Positions 1-6,124 of a DNA stretch of 9,040 nt are shown here, in pieces (position 1 is the first letter of the stretch; every line of letters starts with the position of its first letter). This DNA comes from Marisimplicoccus sp965655775 (GTDB lineage Bacteria > Bacteroidota > Bacteroidia > Flavobacteriales > Flavobacteriaceae), in the NCBI GenBank assembly GCA_965655775.1, contig CBFHHV010000036.1:1-9040 (forward strand). Reading direction: 5' to 3'. The notes below the pieces were generated by a model. The model worked only from the letters and a program-made list of their open reading frames with translations. It did not search any database and had not been told where the DNA came from. The position numbers and the translations under genes are program-made.

Positions 1-234
1 CATGATTATAATTCAAATTTTTCAAAAATTTCTGCCAAATTACCCCCTGGACATCCAGAGGGTATGTTTGACTCTATGGCAAATATTTATTATGGTGTAG
101 CAAGAGAGATGAGGGGAGAAAAAGAATTTGACGGGGAGTACCCTAGTCTAAATGATGGTCTTAGAGGTATGTTATTTATAGAAAAAGCTGTTGAATCTCA
201 TAACAATGGTAACACTTGGGTAAAATTAATTTAA
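1..234 (+). CDS. Gfo/Idh/MocA-family oxidoreductase, C-terminal fragment (5' end outside window)
   Basis: Frame 1 is open from the first base to a TAA at 232-234, giving the last 77 residues of a longer protein. The readable motifs are GHPEGMFDSMANIY, then YPSLNDGLRGMLFIEKAV and a short tail ending WVKLI. These match the C-terminal end of Gfo/Idh/MocA NAD(P)-dependent sugar dehydrogenases, where the GHPEG and DGLRGMxFIE segments sit in the alpha/beta substrate-binding domain. The family oxidises or reduces sugars and cyclitols, often at C3. The nucleotide-binding domain and any Tat or Sec signal lie outside the window, so cofactor and location cannot be judged. The next gene starts 1 nt after the stop, and such dehydrogenases are commonly paired with that TIM-barrel family, which supports a shared sugar pathway. 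The family call is firm; the substrate is unknown. Confidence 0.88.
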   Translation, partial: HDYNSNFSKISAKLPPGHPEGMFDSMANIYYGVAREMRGEKEFDGEYPSLNDGLRGMLFIEKAVESHNNGNTWVKLI

Positions 235-235
235 A

Positions 236-1288
236 ATGAATACAATTAAAGGACCAGCAGTTTTTCTCGCTCAATTCGCAGATAAATCTGAACCATTTAA
301 TACTCTTGATGGGATGTGTAAATGGGCCTCAAGCCTTGGATATAAGGGGATTCAGATACCTACATGGGAAAGCTCACTAATTGATTTGGATAAAGCATCT
401 GATAGTCAAGATTACTGTGACGAATTAATTGGTATGGTTAGATCCTATGGTCTTGAGATAACTGAACTATCTACTCATCTTCAAGGACAGCTAGTAGCAG
501 TTCATCCTGCATATGATTTGATGTTTGATAATTTTGCACCTGATAATTTAAAAAAGAATCCAAAAGGAAGAACTGAATGGGCAGTGGAGACAGTTAAAAA
601 AGCTGCAATTGCTAGCAGGCGACTTGGTTTAAAGGCTCATGCAACTTTTTCTGGAGCACTTCTATGGCATACATGGCATCCATGGCCTCAAGCTCCAAAA
701 GGATTAGTTAAAATGGGATTTGAAGAATTGGCAAAAAGATGGCTTCCAATTTTAGATGTATTTGATGAGAATGGGGTTGATGTTTGCTATGAAATTCATC
801 CGGGGGAAGATCTTCATGATGGAGTAACTTTTGAAAGATTTCTCAAAGCAACTAATAACCATAAAAGAGTAAATATATTATACGATCCAAGTCATTTTAT
901 TTTGCAACAGCTCGACTACATAACTTACATTGACCATTATCATGAGTTTATTAAGTCTTTTCATGTAAAAGATGCTGAATTTAATCCTACTGGTAAAAAG
1001 GGAGCTTTCGGAGGATACCTTGATTGGGCTGATAGGGCTGGAAGATATAGATCACTTGGAGATGGTCAAATTGATTTTAAAACTATCTTCTCCAAATTAA
1101 CTCAATATGGATGTGATGTATGGGCAGTTTTAGAATGGGAATGTTGTATTAAAAACCCTGAACAAGGTGCAACTGAAGGTGCAAAAATAATTCAAGATCT
1201 AATTATTAATTGTACCGATAAAAAATTTGATGACTTTGCAGGGGGTAAAACAAATGATGAAGATTTAAGAAACATTTTAAATATATAA
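236..1288 (+). CDS. Sugar phosphate isomerase/epimerase-like TIM-barrel protein (AP endonuclease family 2 fold)
   Basis: A 350-residue cytoplasmic protein with no signal peptide, of the xylose-isomerase-like TIM-barrel family (PF01261). Its N-terminus (GPAVFLAQFA, then GYKGIQIPTW at about 36-44) and the run ITELSTHLQGQLVAVHPAYD (75-94) are typical of a well-conserved subfamily found beside Gfo/Idh/MocA dehydrogenases. Likely divalent-metal and catalytic residues are Glu186 (CYEIHPGEDLHDG), Asp217 and His220 (YDPSH), His243 (FHVKDAEFNPTG) and Glu300/Glu302 (VLEWECC). The C-terminal FDDFAGG segment is also characteristic. Despite the family name the substrate is probably not a phosphosugar; relatives act as epimerases, isomerases or hydratase/lyase-type enzymes on keto-sugars. 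The ATG lies 1 nt after the dehydrogenase stop and the DUF1080 gene follows after 2 nt, so all three are probably co-transcribed. The family is certain and the reaction is inferred. Confidence 0.92.
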   Translation: MNTIKGPAVFLAQFADKSEPFNTLDGMCKWASSLGYKGIQIPTWESSLIDLDKASDSQDYCDELIGMVRSYGLEITELSTHLQGQLVAVHPAYDLMFDNFAPDNLKKNPKGRTEWAVETVKKAAIASRRLGLKAHATFSGALLWHTWHPWPQAPKGLVKMGFEELAKRWLPILDVFDENGVDVCYEIHPGEDLHDGVTFERFLKATNNHKRVNILYDPSHFILQQLDYITYIDHYHEFIKSFHVKDAEFNPTGKKGAFGGYLDWADRAGRYRSLGDGQIDFKTIFSKLTQYGCDVWAVLEWECCIKNPEQGATEGAKIIQDLIINCTDKKFDDFAGGKTNDEDLRNILNI

Positions 1289-1290
1289 AC

Positions 1291-2016
1291 ATGAAACAAA
1301 TTTTAATTTTATTTTTAATTTTAACAACATGCATTGGGTTTTCTCAAGATTCTGACTGGACTTATCTTTTTGATGGAAAAACTTTAAATGGATGGCACGA
1401 ATACAATGGTGACAAGGTAAGTGAAAATTGGTATGTAGATAATGGGGAATTAGTTTTCAAAGCCCCTGAGGATAATTTAAGCAGAGGGCAAGATATCATT
1501 ACTGATAAAACATTTACAAATTTTGAATTATCACTAGAATGGAAAATAAGTAAAGGCGGAAACAGTGGTGTCTTTTTTAAGGTAGTTGAAATTCCTGAGG
1601 TAGATGCTCCATGGAAGATTGGGCCTGAGATTCAAGTTTTAGATAATGAAAATTTTGATGCAAACAGATGGCACAAAGCACCAGCTCTATATGATCTAAA
1701 ACCACTAAGAAGAGTAAAGTATAATAAATACGGTGAATGGAATCATTTAGTTTTAAGAGTTGATCATAACGAAAATATTGGTTCTATTAGATTTAATGGT
1801 CAGAAAGTGTATGACTTTCCTTTGCATGGTCCTGAATGGGACAAAATGGTTAGCAGATCAAAATTTAATGGAGATAGTTATTTTGAAGACTTAACACCTG
1901 AACATACTTTCTTTACATATGCACCTTTTTTTGGAAAATTTAAAACAGGGAGCATAGGTCTACAAGATCATGGCGCCTCCGTAAGATATAGGAATATTAA
2001 AATCAAAGAATTATAA
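1291..2016 (+). CDS. Secreted DUF1080 protein (3-keto-glycoside hydrolase/lyase-like), copy 1
   Basis: A 241-residue exported protein. Residues 1-19 form a Sec signal peptide (MK, a hydrophobic ILILFLILTT core, end GFSQ), probably cut by signal peptidase I after Gln19. Cys14 is preceded by LTT, a poor lipobox. The rest is one PF06439 beta-sandwich domain: WTYLFDGKTLNGWH (23-36), SKGGNSGVFF (87-96), GPEIQVLDN (111-119), RWHKAPALYDL (126-136), GEWNHLVLRVD (148-158), and the closing GLQDHGASVRYRNIKIKEL (223-241). PF06439 is annotated as a 3-keto-disaccharide hydrolase domain, and characterised members act on 3-keto-glycosides. With the dehydrogenase and TIM barrel just upstream (2 nt gap), it probably cleaves an oxidised glycoside in the periplasm or outside the cell. 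The exact reaction and substrate are not readable. It is a paralogue of the next gene. Confidence 0.9.
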   Translation: MKQILILFLILTTCIGFSQDSDWTYLFDGKTLNGWHEYNGDKVSENWYVDNGELVFKAPEDNLSRGQDIITDKTFTNFELSLEWKISKGGNSGVFFKVVEIPEVDAPWKIGPEIQVLDNENFDANRWHKAPALYDLKPLRRVKYNKYGEWNHLVLRVDHNENIGSIRFNGQKVYDFPLHGPEWDKMVSRSKFNGDSYFEDLTPEHTFFTYAPFFGKFKTGSIGLQDHGASVRYRNIKIKEL

Positions 2017-2091
2017 TTTTAAGCAGTAATAATGCAGTAATACAGTTTTTTTTATTAATACAATTTATCAATAAATTATAATAAAAATTAT
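2017..2091. other. Intergenic region between the two DUF1080 genes (largest gap in the window)
   Basis: These 75 nt are almost pure A/T. In order they hold a tandem 9-bp direct repeat (2023-2042), a run of eight T (2046-2053), and an AT-only inverted repeat with 7-bp arms AATTTAT/ATAAATT (2062-2068 and 2071-2077, 2-nt loop). There is no GC-rich stem before the T run, so it does not meet the usual intrinsic-terminator pattern. I see no convincing Bacteroidota promoter (TTG at -33 with TAnnTTTG at -7). Being the only real gap in the plus-strand cluster, it is the most likely place for a separate promoter for the second DUF1080 gene and the yicC-gmk-nadD genes, but this is inferred from spacing alone. 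Confidence 0.5.
2023..2042. repeat. Tandem direct repeat GCAGTAATA, period 11 nt
   Basis: GCAGTAATA occurs at 2023-2031 and again, identically, at 2034-2042, separated by 2 nt. The 11-nt period is close to one helical turn, so a dimeric regulator could read both copies on one face of the DNA. It may equally be chance similarity in AT-rich sequence. It lies 7 nt after the first DUF1080 stop codon. Confidence 0.4.
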
Positions 2092-2844
2092 ATGAAAAAC
2101 AGTAAAATATTATCATCGTTAAGAATGAAAAACTTAATATACAGACTATCTTTATTAACTCTATCCATTTTATTCATTAGTTGTTCTGACAAAGATACAC
2201 AGGAGTGGACCTATATTTTTGATGGAGAAACTTTTAATGGTTGGCATTCATATGATAGTGATTCAGTAGGAAATCAATGGTCAATAGAAAATGGAGAATT
2301 AATCTTTACAAACAATGATAAAGAATCAGGACATGATATTTTAACTGAGAAGGAATATACTAGCTTTGAGCTTTCTCTAGAGTGGAATGTATCAAAAGGA
2401 GGAAACAGTGGTATTTTTTATGGTGTAAAACAGATTCCTGAATTCTCTGCATTTTCTACAGGTCCTGAAATACAGATTTTAGATAATGATAATGGTTATG
2501 CCGGTTCTGACCTTGAATATGCTCCGTCACTTTTTGACCTTGTTAAAACAGATAATTCAAATTTAAAATTTAACGGTCATGGGAATTGGAATCATGTTTT
2601 TATCAAAATTGATCATGTCAATAATTTAGGAACAGTAAAATTTAATGGTGAACTAGCCTTCACATATCCTCTATCAGGACAAGAGTGGGATAAACTTGTA
2701 TCAAAATCAAAGTTTGCTCTTGGAAGTAATCGCCCAGATGCAACATATGCTCCTGATTTTGGTAAATTTAAAACTGGAAAAATAGCCTTACAAGATCATA
2801 GTACAGATGTCAAATTCAGGAATATAAAAATTCGAGAACTATAG
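2092..2844 (+). CDS. DUF1080 lipoprotein (3-keto-glycoside hydrolase/lyase-like), copy 2
   Basis: A 250-residue paralogue of the preceding gene with the same PF06439 domain: WTYIFDGETFNGWH (39-52), SKGGNSGIFY (101-110), GPEIQILDN (124-132), GNWNHVFIKID (164-174), and ALQDHSTDVKFRNIKIREL (232-250). The N-terminus ends in a lipobox, LFISC, so Cys31 should be lipidated. The next residues SDKD resemble the acidic export signal that sends Bacteroidota lipoproteins to the cell surface. The start is uncertain. ATG at 2092 gives an 11-residue extension, whereas the in-frame ATG at 2125 (Met12) begins a more typical 19-residue lipoprotein signal (MKNLIYRLSL and onward). Where copy 1 has RWHKAPALYDL, this copy has DLEYAPSLFDL, so the Trp-His-Lys there is lost and specificity or catalysis may differ. 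It may be surface-anchored and act earlier than copy 1, but this is inference. Confidence 0.88.
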   Translation: MKNSKILSSLRMKNLIYRLSLLTLSILFISCSDKDTQEWTYIFDGETFNGWHSYDSDSVGNQWSIENGELIFTNNDKESGHDILTEKEYTSFELSLEWNVSKGGNSGIFYGVKQIPEFSAFSTGPEIQILDNDNGYAGSDLEYAPSLFDLVKTDNSNLKFNGHGNWNHVFIKIDHVNNLGTVKFNGELAFTYPLSGQEWDKLVSKSKFALGSNRPDATYAPDFGKFKTGKIALQDHSTDVKFRNIKIREL

Positions 2845-2853
2845 TTAGCAAAT

Positions 2854-3708
2854 ATGATCTATTCAATGACTGGCTTTGGGAAAGAGGAAAAGCTTATTAA
2901 TAATTATAATGTAGTCATTGAGATTCGATCACTAAATTCAAAAACACTCGATTTAAATTTAAAAATTGACGATTCACTCTCATTTATTGATGAATATTTA
3001 AGAAAATCAATTAATCAGAAAATTATTAGGGGTAAAATTGATATGTCCATAACTATTAATAACTCTAATAAAGGATTAATCATTCCATTTAACAAACAAA
3101 AAGCTAAAGAATACATTAAGGAACTAAAAAAGGATTTTGATATAAATGAATCCCAAATAATCTCAAATTTGTTAATTAGCGAAAAGTTTCAAGACTTAGA
3201 AATAAAACTTAATAAAAATGATATAAAAAAGATTAAGTCAATGGTAGATAGGTCTATTGAAAAATTAAATAATTATAGAATTAAGGAGGGAAAAGTTATC
3301 GTTAAAGACCTTAAGAAAAGTGTTTCAAGGATAGACAGCTATATAAAAGAAATCACTTCAATAGAGTCATCTAGAATTAAGGATAAGAAGAATAAAATTA
3401 AAACTTACTTAGAAGAACTTGAAAATAAGTTCGATAAATCTAGACTTGAACAGGAAATTATATATTACATTGAGAAATTAGATATTAATGAAGAAATAAT
3501 TAGATTAAAAAATCATTTAAAATTTTTCATTTCGGAAATTAATTCAGAATATTCACAAGGAAAGAAACTCTCTTTCATTTCTCAAGAAATAGGCAGAGAG
3601 ATAAATACAATTGGTTCAAAGGCTAACAATTTTAAGATTCAAAGTATAGTAGTCAATATGAAAGAAGAGAATGAAAAAATAAAGCAAAATATTTTTAATA
3701 TAGCATAA
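2854..3708 (+). CDS. yicC: YicC/YloC-family endoribonuclease
   Basis: A 284-residue cytoplasmic protein, close to the usual family length of about 290. It opens with MIYSMTGFGK, the hallmark N-terminus of YicC, followed by IEIRSLNSKTLDLNLK (22-37). It closes with the DUF1732 signature SQEIGREINTIGSKANN (about 243-259) and VVNMKEENEKIKQNI. The middle is rich in charged residues and probably helical. YicC proteins are metal-dependent endoribonucleases implicated in RNA turnover and stationary-phase survival. The gene lies 9 nt after the DUF1080 lipoprotein gene, and its TAA shares one base with the gmk ATG (TAATG), indicating translational coupling. The yicC-gmk pairing is widespread in bacteria and supports the call. 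The composition is very Lys/Ile/Asn-rich, like its neighbours. Confidence 0.95.
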   Translation: MIYSMTGFGKEEKLINNYNVVIEIRSLNSKTLDLNLKIDDSLSFIDEYLRKSINQKIIRGKIDMSITINNSNKGLIIPFNKQKAKEYIKELKKDFDINESQIISNLLISEKFQDLEIKLNKNDIKKIKSMVDRSIEKLNNYRIKEGKVIVKDLKKSVSRIDSYIKEITSIESSRIKDKKNKIKTYLEELENKFDKSRLEQEIIYYIEKLDINEEIIRLKNHLKFFISEINSEYSQGKKLSFISQEIGREINTIGSKANNFKIQSIVVNMKEENEKIKQNIFNIA

Positions 3709-4274
3709 TGACTAATAAGCTTATTGTTTTTTCAGCCCCTTCAGGTGCAGGTAAAACCACTTTAGTAAAGTATATACTTAAAACTTTTAGTGAAATCGAA
3801 TTTTCAATTTCTGCAACGTCAAGAAAAGCAAGAGGTGAAGAAAAAGATGGCAAAGATTATCATTTTTTAAGCAGTGAAGAATTTAAGGCTAGAATTAAAA
3901 ATGATGAATTTATTGAGTATGAAGAGGTTTACGGAGGTAACTATTATGGTACACTTAAGTCTGAAGTAAATAGGATTTGGAAAGAAAAAAAAATAGCAAT
4001 TTTTGACCTAGACGTTGTTGGAGGTGCTAATATAAAGGGTATGTTTCCAAATGAGACTCTCTCTATATTTGTTATGCCGCCAAGTATAGATATCTTACAC
4101 AGAAGATTAATTGAAAGAGGTGATGTTTCCAAAGAAGAAATTGATGTTAGAATTAAAAAAGCTGAAAGTGAATTAGATTATGCATCAAAATTTGATAATA
4201 TTATCATTAATAACGATCTTGAAGAGTCAAAAAAAATTGCCCTTACATTAATAAAAGAATTTATAGATGAGTAA
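3708..4274 (+). CDS. gmk: Guanylate kinase
   Basis: A 188-residue enzyme of normal length that phosphorylates GMP to GDP with ATP in purine nucleotide synthesis and salvage. The P-loop is FSAPSGAGKTT (8-18), with Lys16 as the phosphate-binding lysine. The GMP-binding segment SATSRKARGEEKDGKDYHF (35-53) contains the family's Ser/Arg and Gly-Glu pattern, and YEEVYGGNYYGT (71-82) forms the rest of the nucleotide-monophosphate site. FDLDVVGGANIKG (99-111) matches the segment that normally reads DID-x-QG. RRLIERG (132-138) is the lid arginine region. All key residues appear present. The start codon overlaps the yicC stop by 1 nt, and the end overlaps nadD by 8 nt (ATGAGTAA), so expression is very likely coupled. 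Confidence 0.97.
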   Translation: MTNKLIVFSAPSGAGKTTLVKYILKTFSEIEFSISATSRKARGEEKDGKDYHFLSSEEFKARIKNDEFIEYEEVYGGNYYGTLKSEVNRIWKEKKIAIFDLDVVGGANIKGMFPNETLSIFVMPPSIDILHRRLIERGDVSKEEIDVRIKKAESELDYASKFDNIIINNDLEESKKIALTLIKEFIDE

Positions 4275-4839
4275 TGTAGGTCTTTACCTAGGAACTTTTA
4301 ACCCTATACATAATGGTCACGTTACTTTAGCTGAATATTTTTCAAAACTATCTGAACTAGATGAGGTATTAGTTGTTATTAGCCCTCAAAGTCCTTTTAA
4401 GAAGGAAAATGAATTAATAAGTGATATAGATAGGTTGAAGATGGCTGAGACTGTATTTAAAAGGTTTGATAATGTCAGAGTATCAGATATTGAGTTTAAA
4501 ATGTCTAAACCTAATTTTACAATTGATACTTTAAAAGAATTTAAAAAAAGACACAAGTACAATAAGTTGATTCTATTAATTGGAGAAGATAATTTAGTAG
4601 GGTTTAATAAGTGGAAAGATTATAAAAAAATTATTGAAATTGCTGAAGTGTATGTCTACCCAAGAGATACTGACCAAAAAATTCCTAAAGAAATTTTATC
4701 TAATTCTAACATTAAGTTGGTAGATGCCCCTAAAGTAAAAATTTCAAGTAGCCTTATTCGAGAATTAATCAAGTCAAAAGAAAAGATTGATACATTGGTG
4801 CCACAAGAGGTTTTGGAATTCCTTGAATTAAATAACTAA
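4267..4839 (+). CDS. nadD: Nicotinate-nucleotide adenylyltransferase
   Basis: A 190-residue cytoplasmic enzyme joining nicotinate mononucleotide and ATP to form nicotinic acid adenine dinucleotide, the penultimate step of NAD synthesis. It has the nucleotidyltransferase signature GTFNPIHNGH (9-18), with the GTFxPxHxGH histidines at 15 and 18. Further family motifs are SPQSPFKK (39-46), FTIDTL (84-89), LLIGEDNL (103-110, substrate loop), VYPR (130-133), and ISSSLIR (159-165), the C-terminal ATP-binding motif. The first codons overlap the gmk stop by 8 nt. The last 12 nt overlap, tail to tail, the end of the glycosyltransferase gene on the other strand, leaving no space for a conventional terminator. 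It is the last gene of the plus-strand cluster. Confidence 0.96.
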   Translation: MSNVGLYLGTFNPIHNGHVTLAEYFSKLSELDEVLVVISPQSPFKKENELISDIDRLKMAETVFKRFDNVRVSDIEFKMSKPNFTIDTLKEFKKRHKYNKLILLIGEDNLVGFNKWKDYKKIIEIAEVYVYPRDTDQKIPKEILSNSNIKLVDAPKVKISSSLIRELIKSKEKIDTLVPQEVLEFLELNN

Positions 4840-6123
4840 ATTTTTTATCAATTCAACTAAATCATTCGTTAATTTTTTCCTAGAAAAAGACTCTATGTTT
4901 TTTGGAATATCTTTTTCATAGTTTCCATTTGACCAATCGTCATATTCTTTCTTTATAAAGTTTACAACCTTGGTTATATCATTACTTTCTGCATTAAAAG
5001 ATTTTGTGGAGTTTTTCAAAAGAGAATTTGATTCTTCAGCCGAATTTGAAAAGTTTATAATTGGAGAACCTGAAGCAAGATACTCAATAAGCTTCCCTGA
5101 CACCATATCAGTTTTTTCTGTGTTTAAGTAATTAAAATTTATTAATAAATGAGATGACTTTATAATCTCAATTGCTGTTTCGTGGATTACATAACCTCTG
5201 TCAATAAAATGAATTTTTTCTGAATAAAGCTTTTTGATTTCTTTGTCAATTTTACCTGCAAAAGTGAAAATCATATTTAAATCATTAAACTCATCTTTTA
5301 AGTGGCTTAATACTTTGTTAAAAACTTGATAATTATGATTTTTAGATAGAACACCAGTAAATACTATATTAAAGCTAGTTGGTTTAATCTCTTTAATTTT
5401 ATCATAAACTGATTTATCATATCCATTATAAATTTTATGAATTTTCTTAGAATTTGATAATTTTTCTTTTATGATATTTTGATATCTGTCACCAACAGTT
5501 GTTATAATTGAATCAGCAGAATTAAAAACTTGCGCCTCGAATTTTAGATTTAATTTTTTAGCGTATTTGAATCTAAATTTATCTTTTAAATAAAAAATTT
5601 CATCCCATGGATCTCTTAGATCAACTACCCATTTTAATTTAAATTTTTCAGTAATTTTTTTACCAATTAAATGAGTTGAATGCGGTGGACCTGTAGTAAT
5701 TACACAGTTAATATTATTGTTTTCTATAAGTTTTTTAGCTTTTCTAAATGCAAAATAGTTCCACCCTATTCTTGAATCCGGTATAAAAAAATTTAATCTG
5801 ATAAATGATGCTATTTTATCAAAAAATGATTGATTAGGAATGTAAGACTGAGGTATTGCTTTAGTTCTATTTCCCGACTTAAATAGTGAATATAATTTCA
5901 AGATCTCAAAGCTATATGTTTTATGTGTCTTAATATCTTTAACTTGATCTGTGAGTGAATTATCGATTAAGTTATAAGAGGCATATTTTGGATCAACAGT
6001 CAAAACTATAGGATTATGTCCAATTTGCTTTAGATATTTTGCAAAGAACATCCATCTTTGAACTCCTGAACCCCCAGATGGTGGCCAGTAGTAAGTTATG
6101 ATTAAAATATTTAAATTATCCAA
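4828..6123 (-). CDS. GT4-type (GT-B fold) glycosyltransferase
   Basis: A 431-residue cytoplasmic or membrane-associated glycosyltransferase of the Bacteroidota type beginning ILIITYYWPPSGGSGVQRW (6-24), the glycine-rich acceptor-side loop. Other conserved segments are TTGPPHSTHLIG (143-154), WVVDLRDPWDE (165-175), IVFTGVLSKNHN (253-264, start of the C-terminal domain) and SGKLIEYLASGSPII (342-356), the usual nucleotide-sugar-binding stretch. Such enzymes build polysaccharide, lipopolysaccharide or glycolipid; sugar and acceptor cannot be told. No in-frame ATG precedes the first motif: the first ATG is Met25, inside the catalytic domain. The likely start is TTG at 6123-6121, 1 nt after the DUF3078 stop, or possibly ATT at 6129. 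It is the last gene of the Suf-containing minus-strand operon, and its end overlaps nadD by 12 nt. Confidence 0.9.
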   Translation of the reverse strand: MDNLNILIITYYWPPSGGSGVQRWMFFAKYLKQIGHNPIVLTVDPKYASYNLIDNSLTDQVKDIKTHKTYSFEILKLYSLFKSGNRTKAIPQSYIPNQSFFDKIASFIRLNFFIPDSRIGWNYFAFRKAKKLIENNNINCVITTGPPHSTHLIGKKITEKFKLKWVVDLRDPWDEIFYLKDKFRFKYAKKLNLKFEAQVFNSADSIITTVGDRYQNIIKEKLSNSKKIHKIYNGYDKSVYDKIKEIKPTSFNIVFTGVLSKNHNYQVFNKVLSHLKDEFNDLNMIFTFAGKIDKEIKKLYSEKIHFIDRGYVIHETAIEIIKSSHLLINFNYLNTEKTDMVSGKLIEYLASGSPIINFSNSAEESNSLLKNSTKSFNAESNDITKVVNFIKKEYDDWSNGNYEKDIPKNIESFSRKKLTNDLVELIKNLVI

Positions 6124-6124
6124 A

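Noticed and set aside
1..234. Truncated pseudogene of the oxidoreductase
   Set aside because: The fragment simply runs off the window edge and its C-terminus is intact with normal motifs.
1304..1334. Lipobox at Cys14 of the first DUF1080 protein
   Set aside because: The residues before the cysteine are LTT, a poor fit to the usual small residue at -1. A signal-peptidase-I cut after FSQ fits better.
2046..2053. T8 run as an intrinsic terminator after the first DUF1080 gene
   Set aside because: I could find no GC-containing hairpin before it; the upstream sequence is a direct repeat, not an inverted one.
2062..2077. Inverted repeat AATTTAT/ATAAATT as an operator or hairpin
   Set aside because: The arms are A/T only with a 2-nt loop, in sequence where such matches arise easily by chance. 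It is reported only as part of the gap description.
3944..4132. 62-codon open frame on the minus strand inside gmk
   Set aside because: It lies wholly within a confidently identified gene, has no recognisable motif, and its composition reads as a shadow of the gmk coding strand.
4820..6123. Phage, insertion-sequence or defence origin for the minus-strand cluster
   Set aside because: All genes belong to core or envelope families, composition matches the rest of the window, and no transposase, integrase, tRNA or terminal repeat is visible.
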